From JBAYSY01 sp041675885 (GTDB lineage: Bacteria > Pseudomonadota > Alphaproteobacteria > Rhodobacterales > Rhodobacteraceae): a stretch of 13,706 bases of DNA. Below, piece after piece: positions 7,524 to 13,706 of the stretch (position 1 is the stretch's first letter; every line of letters begins with the position of its first letter). A model generated the notes under the pieces. It had not been told where the DNA came from. It worked only from the letters and a program-made list of their open reading frames with translations, and ran no database searches. The stretch is taken from positions 1 through 13,706 of the forward strand of contig JBAYSY010000059.1 in assembly GCA_041675885.1 (NCBI GenBank), in the 5' to 3' direction. The position numbers and the translations under genes are program-made.

Positions 7524-8731
7524 CCACGCAAGACAGCCCTGCCGTGATGCCCTGGCATGTCGTCATCGTTGACGAGGGGTTCCGCCTGTTCTTCGCGCTG
7601 GCCGCCATCTATGCCGCCGCCGCGCCGTTCCTGTGGCTGGTGGTCTGGCAGATGCAGCTGCCCTTCGCCGCCGACCTGCCGCCGGGTGTCTGGCACGGAT
7701 CGGAAATGATCATCGGCGCCTGGGGGGCGGTGCTGATCGGCTTCATGACCACGGCCACCCCGGAATGGACCGATACGCAGCGCCCGCAGGGGGCGGCGCT
7801 GTGGCGGCTGGCGGCCCTGTGGGGTGTGGCGCGGGTGCTGGGCCTGCTGGGGCTGGAGCCGCTTCTGTGGCTGTCCTTCGCCGCCGATCTGGGCTGGCTG
7901 GGGCTGCTGGTCGCCTATCTGGTGCGTATCAGCCTGGAGCGGCGGACCGACCGTCTGCTGCCCTTCATCGGCTGGATCCTGGCCCTGGCCACCGCGGCGG
8001 GGGTCACGCGCTGGGGCATGGCGACGGGTGATGCCGACCTTGCGCATCGTGCGCTGACCCTGACCGGGCTGATCTTCACCGGCATCCTCGGGCTTGCCAT
8101 CGGCCGCGTCGCGGTGCCGGTGGCCAACCATGTCCTCGACCCGACCGAGGAGACCGTGCCCTTCCGCCCGCATCCGGGCCGGATGAACCTGTCGCCCGGG
8201 CTGGTGGCCGTCGCGGTTCTGGCCGAGGCCGCAGGCTTCAGCCCGGCCGTCACCGGCTGGCTGTGGGTGGCGGCCGGGGCCGCCTTCATGGACCGCATGG
8301 CCGAAGGCTTCCTCGGCCGCGCGACGGCCCGGATGGAAATCCTGTCGCTGATGACCAGCGCCGCCTTTGCCGGTCTGGGCCTGATCGCCTTCGGCGCCGC
8401 GCGCCTTGGCGCCCCCTGGCCCGAGGTTCCGGCCCTTCACCTTGCGGTGATGGGCGGCATCGGCTTCGGCGTGATCTCGGTCTTCGCCATCGCGGGCAAG
8501 TTCCACACCGGGCAGAAACTCGGCCAGGGTCCGCTGACCGTTCTGGCCGCGCTGGCACTGGCGGCAGGCATACTGCTGCGGGTGCTTCCCGAGATGGGTC
8601 TCGCCCCCTGGCCCCCCGGCACGCCGCACATGCTGGCCAGCCTGTTCTGGGCGGCGGGCTTCCTGCTGTGGCTGGCCGATTACCTGCGCGTCCTGGTCGA
8701 TCCCGCCACCGTCAACCGCAGCGCCAGCTGA
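7520..8731 (+). CDS. nnrS: NnrS-family haem/copper membrane protein
   Basis: This 403-residue polytopic membrane protein has about twelve hydrophobic segments. It matches NnrS in length and motif order: N-terminal His13 and FRLFFALAA (21-29), then GVWHGSEMIIGAWGAVLIGF (56-75), a central IGRVAVPVANH, and LHLAVMGGIGFGVISVF followed by KFHTGQKLG. NnrS of Rhodobacter sphaeroides is known as a haem- and copper-containing membrane protein linked to NO metabolism and resistance to nitrosative stress. Divergence: the usual WHAHEM motif reads WHGSEM here, so the second His is Ser61, and HTGR reads HTGQ. The GTG start overlaps the preceding stop, with AAAGG about 8 bases upstream. No strong terminator follows. 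The family call is good; retention of the classical metal sites is uncertain. Confidence 0.85.
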   Translation: MTTQDSPAVMPWHVVIVDEGFRLFFALAAIYAAAAPFLWLVVWQMQLPFAADLPPGVWHGSEMIIGAWGAVLIGFMTTATPEWTDTQRPQGAALWRLAALWGVARVLGLLGLEPLLWLSFAADLGWLGLLVAYLVRISLERRTDRLLPFIGWILALATAAGVTRWGMATGDADLAHRALTLTGLIFTGILGLAIGRVAVPVANHVLDPTEETVPFRPHPGRMNLSPGLVAVAVLAEAAGFSPAVTGWLWVAAGAAFMDRMAEGFLGRATARMEILSLMTSAAFAGLGLIAFGAARLGAPWPEVPALHLAVMGGIGFGVISVFAIAGKFHTGQKLGQGPLTVLAALALAAGILLRVLPEMGLAPWPPGTPHMLASLFWAAGFLLWLADYLRVLVDPATVNRSAS

Positions 8732-9112
8732 CCGGACCCTTTCGACAGTGTGACGACCCCGGGATCTCCGGTCCCGAAAACCTCCACCGTAGTAACGGGC
8801 CGGTCGCAATGGCGCCCGGAATGGGGTCGCGCCCAACGGACCGGATGCCTGCCGGGGCGACGGCACCTTCCGGCCGATCGAGGTTCCGGACCATGCGCCG
8901 GGGATGCAATGCCTGATGGTGACGCTGCCGCAGCGCGGCCGGTGCGAAGCGATGATTCCGGTGCCTTGGGATTTCAGCTGTTTTCAATCGCACCGGAGCA
9001 CCCGCCGCCACCGCATCCACGATGCACAATCATACAGGCAGACCGCCTGCCCGTATTTCCGGCAGCTCTGCGCCCTTGTTTTACCATTTACTCGCCCCGG
9101 AAACCCGAACCA
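8732..9112. other. Intergenic region after nnrS, possible gene relic
   Basis: These 381 bases lie between the convergent nnrS and the 395-residue unknown gene. A weak 5-bp stem (CGGGA 8760-8764, TCCCG 8772-8776) follows nnrS, with no T-run. On the plus strand a frame opens after stops at 8790-8795 and reads protein-like from about 8826 to 8965, including GTFRPIEVPDHAPGMQC and RGRCEAMIPVPWDF. It has no start or ribosome binding site at its head and runs into DNA antisense to the next gene. It might be a fragment of a decayed gene that I cannot name. Near 9036-9052 a short 5-bp stem (GGCAG/CTGCC) is the only terminator-like structure for the minus-strand gene, and it is weak. Confidence 0.45.
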
Positions 9113-10300
9113 TCAACCCGCCAGCCATTGCGCGACCACTTTGGCGGCAGAGCGTTTACGCCCAAGGCGAATATCTGCCGCCTCAATATCAAAATCCAGC
9201 CCCGCCTCCGCACGCAGTTGCCGCAGCCATGCCGGAAACCCCTGCAAGTTCCCGCACCCAAGCGGCGGAATACCAAGCCTGTTGGGGGTGAACATTCTGC
9301 GGCTGTCACTCTCGGACACTTCTCCGCGCCCGGACAGCGACAGATCGAGTGTCCATTGCCAGTCCGGGTCACGCCTGATACGCAGGCGCACCCGGTCTTT
9401 TGCGATCAGCGCCGGGCGATCACTGCCCCGAAGCGGGATTGATATCAGAATCTCCCAATCTTCATCCGCCGTGAAAGGCAGCCCCAGCGCCCGCACCAGC
9501 GCCATGGATTCAGTGGTCCCGCGCCGCGCCGCCTGACTATCCGCAAGCTGTTGTGCCAGTTCAAGAAAGTGTGCCTCATCCGGGCCGGTATCAGGCAGAA
9601 CCACCGCAACATATTCATGCAGTATCGCAAGATGTTTATCGCGGTCCATAAGCGTATGTTCCGCCCCGAGCATATCGGACAGCAGCCCGGCGCGGGTGTC
9701 CCTGTTCAGCAGGCAGATAAACACCATCCCCCAAAAGGTGATATTAACCGTATTGTAAAGATCCTCTTCAGGGTGACGCCGGTCATGATAGTAACCCAGA
9801 TGCCGCAAAGCCCCCAGCACCCGACCAGCCTGTGGCGCAAAGGGTAAGAACCGGGCCTTCTTGCTGCGTTGGCCGGGCAGATGCGAATAGCTTGCCGCCT
9901 GCCCCAGAAGCCTGACATGTTGCTCATACTCATTGGCCGAGGCGGTCCTGCCGCCAGACAGCGGGCCGGTCTCATCAAACCCGAAGGCGTAAAGCATTCT
10001 GTGCCGGGACGGCACGCTGATACCAGGCGGAAGGTCAATGAACGGCAACAGGCGTTCATAGGCACTCAGCAGCAGCGGAAATTCCTTGTCACCAACCGGC
10101 GGCAAACCGTTAGCAAGACGCACATAGTGAAAATAAAACTCCGTCAGTTCATCCGGGCTCAACAGATCCGGCACTCTGGACAGCAGCGGGCTGATGCGGT
10201 GGTGGTTCATGCCCCAGAAAGACTCCAGCCGCCTGGCTGCAAACGCTTCGGCTTCCCTGGCGATGAATGTCCGCAGAAGCTGTGTATCCGGGCTGGTCAT
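9113..10300 (-). CDS. Unrecognised 395-residue protein of low-GC islet
   Basis: I do not recognise this protein. It is soluble, with no signal peptide or clear membrane segment. An N-terminal half of mixed hydrophobic and charged character (TFIAREAEAFAARRLESFWG at 11-30, ELTEFYFHYVRLANGLPPVG at 51-70) leads to a His-containing stretch (LGYYHDRRHPEED 168-180, then GAEHTLMDRDKHLAILHEY 212-230). A C-terminal part has strand-like alternation (WEILISIPL 282-290, WQWTLDLSLSGRGE 314-327) and ends DIRLGRKRSAAKVVAQWL (376-393). ATG 10300 is chosen because it overlaps the stop of the small upstream ORF (ATGA, 10300-10297) and has AAGG in the preceding bases. An in-frame start at 10348 would add 16 unlikely residues. 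G+C is well below that of neighbours (45% at 9601-9660, 47% at 9721-9780), suggesting horizontal acquisition. Confidence 0.75.
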   Translation of the reverse strand: MTSPDTQLLRTFIAREAEAFAARRLESFWGMNHHRISPLLSRVPDLLSPDELTEFYFHYVRLANGLPPVGDKEFPLLLSAYERLLPFIDLPPGISVPSRHRMLYAFGFDETGPLSGGRTASANEYEQHVRLLGQAASYSHLPGQRSKKARFLPFAPQAGRVLGALRHLGYYHDRRHPEEDLYNTVNITFWGMVFICLLNRDTRAGLLSDMLGAEHTLMDRDKHLAILHEYVAVVLPDTGPDEAHFLELAQQLADSQAARRGTTESMALVRALGLPFTADEDWEILISIPLRGSDRPALIAKDRVRLRIRRDPDWQWTLDLSLSGRGEVSESDSRRMFTPNRLGIPPLGCGNLQGFPAWLRQLRAEAGLDFDIEAADIRLGRKRSAAKVVAQWLAG

Positions 10301-10485
10301 CGCGCCTTGCCACGGCCACCCGTGGCGGCCCCGGCAAATGTGCCGCAAGTGAGGGCGGGGAAAGGTTCACTCATCATGATGTCGTTCCATTTGCAATATT
10401 TACAGACGCTTGCAGTCGGCTCACGCACAGGCGCCCCCCAATCAGCAATGCCACAGCCACACCGGCCCTGTCGACACATCATCAC
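10297..10485 (-). CDS. Small cysteine-rich protein coupled to the unknown gene
   Basis: This 62-residue frame (GTG 10485, or ATG at 10482 or 10479) ends with its TGA overlapping the ATG of the 395-residue gene by the ATGA arrangement, which is the main reason to believe it. It has six cysteines: Cys4, Cys9, Cys11, Cys28, Cys31 and Cys47, including CRQGRCGC and CKYC (C-x2-C), so metal binding is plausible. It ends with a Gly/Arg-rich tail, TGGRGKAR. In the same frame upstream of any ATG/GTG/TTG start, the DNA reads CAPGACGC (10524-10501), a second copy of C-x2-G-x-C-G-C. The gene may therefore begin at a rare start such as CTG 10530, or be 5'-truncated by the junction with the phnC relic. No family recognised. 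Confidence 0.5.
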   Translation of the reverse strand: MMMCRQGRCGCGIADWGAPVREPTASVCKYCKWNDIMMSEPFPALTCGTFAGAATGGRGKAR

Positions 10486-10541
10486 CGCGAAATCCGCCCG
10501 GCAACCACAGGCCCCGGGGGCACAGTTCAGAAGGCATAGTC

Positions 10542-10697
10542 GAAATCCGGCGGCAGAAGAAGCGGGTGGACGGCCGCACCGTCATCGCCAACCTGCACAC
10601 GCTCGATACCGCGCGGCGCTACTGCGACCGGGTGATCGGGATGCGTGACGGGCCATCGTGTTCGACGGGCTGCCCGAGCAACTGACCACCGGCGCCG
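10542..10697 (+). pseudogene. phnC: C-terminal relic of phosphonate ABC ATPase phnC
   Basis: The plus strand reads DGRTVIANLHTLDTARRYCD then RVIGMRDG in the frame starting at 10542, which strongly resembles the region just after Walker B in PhnC (H-loop NLHTLD, then YCDRVIGM). After GMRDG one base appears lost at about 10653-10654. Shifting frame then gives IVFDGLPEQLTTGA, the expected continuation in PhnC. Only about 50 of some 260-280 residues remain: Walker A, signature and Walker B motifs are missing. The remnant ends against the livM terminator. It overlaps the in-frame upstream extension of the small Cys-rich ORF on the other strand near its left end. This is a decayed phosphonate/phosphite transporter locus, probably disrupted by the neighbouring islet. 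Identification rests on remembered family sequence. Confidence 0.8.
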
Positions 10698-10704
10698 ACG
10701 CGGA

Positions 10705-10732
10705 AAAACGGCGGGCCATGGCCCGCCGTTTT
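10705..10732. terminator. Perfect bidirectional terminator after livM
   Basis: A 28-base perfect palindrome is centred between 10718 and 10719: AAAA, a 20-base GC-rich core and TTTT. Read on the minus strand it gives a GC stem (about 8 bp plus a 4-base loop) followed by TTTTT, 18 bases after the livM stop. Read on the plus strand it is followed by TTTTCC. It should terminate the liv operon, and transcripts arriving from the phnC relic side. Confidence 0.88.
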
Positions 10733-10749
10733 CCACCCTCCGCCCCGTG

Positions 10750-11727
10750 TCAGAGCGGCTTTTTCAGCCATTTGCCGATCACGCCGATGATCCCTTCGCG
10801 GAACAGCAGCACGCCCAGCACGAAGATCACCCCTTGCAGCACCGTGACCCAGGCGCCGAAACTGGCGAAATAGTTCTGCATCGCCACGATCACCGCGGCC
10901 CCCACCACCGGGCCGAAGATCGTGCCGACCCCGCCCAGGAGCGCCATCAGCACCACCTCGCCCGACATCGACCAATGCACATCGGTGAGCGAGGCAAGCT
11001 GGAACACCAGCGCCTTGGTCGCCCCGGCGGTCCCGGCCAGCGCCGCCGACATGGTGAACAGCGCCAGCTTGTAGCGCGGCACCTGATAGCCCAGCGACAC
11101 CGAGCGCGGCTCGTTTTCGCGGATCGCCTTCATCACCTGGCCGAAGGGCGAATGGATGATGCGATGGATCAGCAGCATCCCGATGGCAAAGATCGCCAGC
11201 ACGAAGAAATAGAACCGGAAATCGCTGGAGATGTCGAAGACCCCGAACAGGAACCGGCGCGGAACGGCCTGGATCCCGTCTTCGCCGCCGGTGAACGGTG
11301 CCTGGAGCGAGAAGAAGAACACCATCTGCGCGAAGGCCAGCGTGATCATCGTCATGTAGATGCCCGAGCGCCGGATCGCGAAGAACCCGATCACCAGCCC
11401 CAGTGCCGCCCCGGTCGCGGTGCCCAGCAGGACCGCGAGTTCCGGCGTGAAACCCCATGCCTTGGCGGCATGGGCGGACACATAGGCCGCCCCGCCAAAG
11501 AATGCCGCATGGCCGAAGCTGAGCAACCCGCCGTAGCCCAGCAGCAGGTTGAAGGCGCAGGCGAACAGCGCGAAGCACATGATCTTCATCACGAAGACCG
11601 GATAGAAGCCGAGGAAGGGTGCCGCCAGCAAGAGTCCGAACAGGACCACGAAGCCGATCCTGTGCGAGGCCGGCATGAGGCCGAGCGCACTTTGCCTCAC
11701 CGTCGTGACTTGGGTCGCGTCCGCCAT
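10750..11727 (-). CDS. livM: Branched-chain amino acid-type ABC permease LivM
   Basis: This 325-residue inner-membrane permease is the second subunit of the HAAT (LIV) transporter. Hallmarks are the early LLLGYGGLLSFGHAAFFGGA (61-80), RRSGIYMTMITLAFAQMVFF (119-138), and the cytoplasmic coupling loop HSPFGQVMKAIRENEPRSVS (192-211) followed by LGYQVPRYKL. The later segment SGEVVLMALLGGVGTIFGPV (255-274) is also typical. Many hydrophobic helices span the chain. The frame is open far upstream, but ATG 11727 is right: it shares one base with the livH stop (TGATG, 11729-11725). It is followed by a strong terminator, so no ATPase genes lie downstream. The true substrate may be an amino acid, amide or aromatic acid; the family is broad. 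Confidence 0.93.
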   Translation of the reverse strand: MADATQVTTVRQSALGLMPASHRIGFVVLFGLLLAAPFLGFYPVFVMKIMCFALFACAFNLLLGYGGLLSFGHAAFFGGAAYVSAHAAKAWGFTPELAVLLGTATGAALGLVIGFFAIRRSGIYMTMITLAFAQMVFFFSLQAPFTGGEDGIQAVPRRFLFGVFDISSDFRFYFFVLAIFAIGMLLIHRIIHSPFGQVMKAIRENEPRSVSLGYQVPRYKLALFTMSAALAGTAGATKALVFQLASLTDVHWSMSGEVVLMALLGGVGTIFGPVVGAAVIVAMQNYFASFGAWVTVLQGVIFVLGVLLFREGIIGVIGKWLKKPL

Positions 11728-12614
11728 CACACCGCCCTCCCGAACAGGCCCGCAGGTTTCAGCAGCAACACGATCGCCATGATGACGAAGATCACCACCG
11801 ATGCCGCCTCGGGGTAAAAGACCTTGGTCAGCCCTTCGACCAGACCAAGACCGAAGCCGGTGACGATGGACCCCATGATCGAGCCCATGCCGCCGATCAC
11901 CACCACGGCAAAGACGACGATGATCAGATCCGCCCCCATGTTCGGGTTCAGCGAATAGATCGGCGCCGCCAGCACCCCGGCGAAGGCCGCCAGCGCCACG
12001 CCGAACCCGTAGGTCAGCGTGATCATCAGCGGCACGTTCAGCCCGAAGGCCCCGACCAGCGTGGGGTTTTCCGTCGCCGCCCGCAGATAGGCGCCCAGCC
12101 GGGTCTTCTCGATCATGTACCAGGTGCCGAAACAGACCACGAGCGAGGCCACCACCACCCAGGCACGATAATTCGGCAGGAACATGAAGCCGAGGTTCTG
12201 CCCCCCCGACAGTTGCGGCGGGATCGAGTAGGGCAGGCCGGAAATGCCGTAACCGTTGCGCAGCAGCCCCTGAAAGATCAGCGCAAGACCGAAGGTCAGC
12301 AGCAGCCCGTAAAGGTGGTCGAGCTTGTAGAGCCGGAACAGCATGGTGCGTTCGATCACGATGCCGATGCCGCCGACGATCACCGGCGCCAGCACCAGCG
12401 CCCACCAGTAGTTCAGGCCGAGGTAGTTCAGCAGCATCCAGGCCACGAAGGCGCCCATCATGTAAAGCGCGCCATGGGCAAAATTGATGATGTTCAACAG
12501 CCCGAAGATCACCGCCAGCCCCAAGGAGAGGATGGCATAGAACGAACCGTTGATCAGCCCGAGCAGCAACTGGCCGAACAGCGCCTGCGGAGGAATGCCG
12601 AGTAATTCGAACAT
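11727..12614 (-). CDS. livH: Branched-chain amino acid-type ABC permease LivH
   Basis: This 295-residue inner-membrane permease pairs with LivM. The LivH signature is clear: LINGSFYAILSLGLAVIFGL (20-39), then NIINFAHGALYMMGAF (41-56), and in the C-terminal half GVLAAPIYSLNPNMGADLII and GGMGSIMGSIVTGFGLG. ATG 12614 begins MFELLGIPPQ; a longer frame to 12800 exists but its extra 62 residues are Arg/Pro-rich and antisense-like, and it would overlap livJ. AAGGGAA lies upstream at suitable distance on the minus strand. It follows livJ by about 94 bases containing a strong stem-loop, and overlaps livM by one base. Confidence 0.93.
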   Translation of the reverse strand: MFELLGIPPQALFGQLLLGLINGSFYAILSLGLAVIFGLLNIINFAHGALYMMGAFVAWMLLNYLGLNYWWALVLAPVIVGGIGIVIERTMLFRLYKLDHLYGLLLTFGLALIFQGLLRNGYGISGLPYSIPPQLSGGQNLGFMFLPNYRAWVVVASLVVCFGTWYMIEKTRLGAYLRAATENPTLVGAFGLNVPLMITLTYGFGVALAAFAGVLAAPIYSLNPNMGADLIIVVFAVVVIGGMGSIMGSIVTGFGLGLVEGLTKVFYPEAASVVIFVIMAIVLLLKPAGLFGRAV

Positions 12615-12669
12615 GCGGAGGTTCCCTTGCCCCGGATGACGCGCGTGATGTCTTGCGCGACGGTTTGGG

Positions 12670-12700
12670 CCGGGGCGGCGCGCGGATGGCGCCGCCCCGG
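12670..12700 (-). promoter_or_regulatory. Strong stem-loop between livJ and livH
   Basis: A perfect 12-bp GC-rich stem (12670-12681 with 12689-12700) closes a 7-base loop, 8 bases past the livJ-type stop on the minus strand. No T-run follows, so it is unlikely to be a full terminator. Such hairpins between a binding-protein gene and its permease genes commonly protect the upstream mRNA or attenuate read-through, giving more binding protein than permease. The structure is seen; the role is inferred. Confidence 0.7.
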
Positions 12701-12708
12701 TGACCGGC

Positions 12709-13706
12709 TTACTGCACCAGTTCGCAACCGCCCTGGTCGAGCGGGCGCCAGGCGTCAGCGGCGGGGATGATGGCGACGGTCTCGTAATAGTCCCAGCCAC
12801 CCGACGATTCCGACGGGGATTTCACGCGGAACAGATACATGTCGTGGATCTTGCGGCCATCGACGCGGACCTCGCCTTCGCCGAACAGCGGATCGGACGT
12901 CGGGATCTCCTTCATCCGGGCCACGATCGCACCGCCGTCAGCCGCCTGCCCGTCGGCCTCGATGGCCTTGAGATAGTGCAGCACGCCGGCATAGACCCCG
13001 GCCTGCACCATGGTCGGGTGCTGCCCGCCCATCCGTTCGGCAAAGCGTGCGGACCAGGCGCGGGTGTCATCGTTCAGATCCCAGTAGAAGCTTTCGGTCA
13101 GCACCAGCCCCTGCGCCGTTTCCAGCCCCAGTGCGCGCACATCGGTCAGGAAGATCAACAGCCCCGCCAGCGCCTGTCCGGCCTGGGTGATGCCGAACTC
13201 CGACGCCTGCTTGATCGCGTTGACAGTATCGCCGCCGGCATTGGCCAGACCGATCACCTTGGCCCCCGAAGCCTGCGCCTGAAGCAGGAAGGAGGAGAAG
13301 TCCTGGCCCGGGAACGGATGGCGCACGGCACCGACGACCGTGCCGCCCGAGGCCTCGACCACCGCGGCGGTATCGCGCTCCAGCGCATGGCCGAAAGCAT
13401 AGTCGGCGGTCAGGAAGAACCACGAATCCGCCCCCGTGGCCACCATTGCCGAGCCGGTACCATTGGCCAGCGCCCAGGTGTCATAGGTCCAGTGGACGGT
13501 ATTGGGCGAGCATTGCGCCCCGGTCAGATCCGAGGCCGCCGCGCCGGAGTTGACGAAGACCTTGTTCTTTTCCCGGGCGATCTGGTTCACCGCCAGCGCC
13601 GCCGAGGAGGTCGGCACGTCGAAGATCGCATCGACATCGTCCTGGTCGAACCATTGCCGCGCGATGGTCGAGGCCACGTCCGGCTTGTTCTGGTGGTCGG
13701 CCGAAA
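12709..13706 (-). CDS. livJ: LivJ-type periplasmic substrate-binding protein (5' partial)
   Basis: The visible 331 residues (frame enters at 13704) are the C-terminal bulk of a type I periplasmic binding protein of the branched-chain amino acid/amide class. The start and signal peptide lie right of the window. The entering sequence SADHQNKPDVASTIARQWFD matches the A-D-H-Q-N-K-x-D-V element before the first domain crossover in this family. Further family features are FDVPTSSAALAVNQIAREKN, TADYAFGHALERDTA and a DVRALGLETAQGLVLTESFY segment. A cysteine in LTGAQCSPNT and one in the terminal GGCELVQ could form a disulfide. It is the first visible gene of a minus-strand livJ-livH-livM operon. Relatives bind Leu/Ile/Val, amides, short-chain or aromatic acids; the ligand is undetermined. 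Confidence 0.88.
   Translation of the reverse strand, partial: SADHQNKPDVASTIARQWFDQDDVDAIFDVPTSSAALAVNQIAREKNKVFVNSGAAASDLTGAQCSPNTVHWTYDTWALANGTGSAMVATGADSWFFLTADYAFGHALERDTAAVVEASGGTVVGAVRHPFPGQDFSSFLLQAQASGAKVIGLANAGGDTVNAIKQASEFGITQAGQALAGLLIFLTDVRALGLETAQGLVLTESFYWDLNDDTRAWSARFAERMGGQHPTMVQAGVYAGVLHYLKAIEADGQAADGGAIVARMKEIPTSDPLFGEGEVRVDGRKIHDMYLFRVKSPSESSGGWDYYETVAIIPAADAWRPLDQGGCELVQ

Noticed and set aside
6986..8866. 626-codon minus-strand frame opposite the ABC ATPase and nnrS
   Set aside because: Low-complexity Gly/Gln/His/Arg composition typical of antisense frames; the plus-strand genes have complete motifs and coupled starts.
9022..9112. Terminator for the 395-residue minus-strand gene
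   Set aside because: Only 5-bp stems (near 9036-9052) without a following T-run; not enough to call.
10645..11817. 390-codon plus-strand frame opposite livM
   Set aside because: His/Asp/Glu/Arg-rich antisense reading with no recognisable domain; livM is certain on the other strand.
1..13706. CRISPR arrays, tRNA/rRNA genes, insertion sequences, attachment sites
   Set aside because: No regularly spaced repeats, tRNA-like cloverleafs, transposase or integrase motifs, or terminal inverted repeats with target duplications were seen on reading both strands by eye.

Overview
The window is GC-rich DNA (many 60-base lines near 70% G+C or above) with tightly packed, overlapping genes. Gene content points to an alphaproteobacterium, most likely of the Rhodobacteraceae (Paracoccus-like): a Mo transporter gene, the haem uptake set hmuSTUV, an NnrS protein tied to nitrogen-oxide metabolism, and a branched-chain-type amino acid transporter. 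The taxonomic guess is inference from family content and composition.

Plus strand, left side. The window opens inside the 3' end of modC (1-266). After a 335-base gap with a candidate palindromic operator, hmuS-hmuT-hmuU-hmuV (602-4375) form one operon with 2-4 base spacers: a cytoplasmic haem handler, a periplasmic haem-binding protein, a FecCD-type permease and an ATPase. A 607-base gap follows with no recognisable gene apart from one doubtful small reading frame. Next is a second operon (4983-8731): a Tat-type substrate-binding protein of the nitrate/sulfonate/taurine class, its permease, its ATPase and an NnrS-family membrane protein. The last two junctions are ATGA and GTGA overlaps, so NnrS is translationally coupled to the transporter. 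Its substrate cannot be read from sequence; the NnrS link suggests nitrogen-oxide or haem/copper respiration.

Middle islet (about 8732-10700). Composition drops locally (two hand-counted 60-base lines are 45% and 47% G+C). On the minus strand lie two genes I cannot assign to a known function: a small cysteine-rich ORF overlapping (ATGA) a 395-residue protein. To their right on the plus strand is a frameshifted C-terminal remnant of a phosphonate-type ATPase (phnC). This looks like a small foreign insertion beside or within a decayed phn locus, and is the least explained part of the window.

Minus strand, right side. A perfect bidirectional terminator (10705-10732) closes livM, preceded by livH and the 3' portion of a livJ-type binding protein that runs off the right edge. 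A strong stem-loop lies between livJ and livH. No livG/livF ATPase follows livM, so these must lie upstream of livJ or elsewhere.
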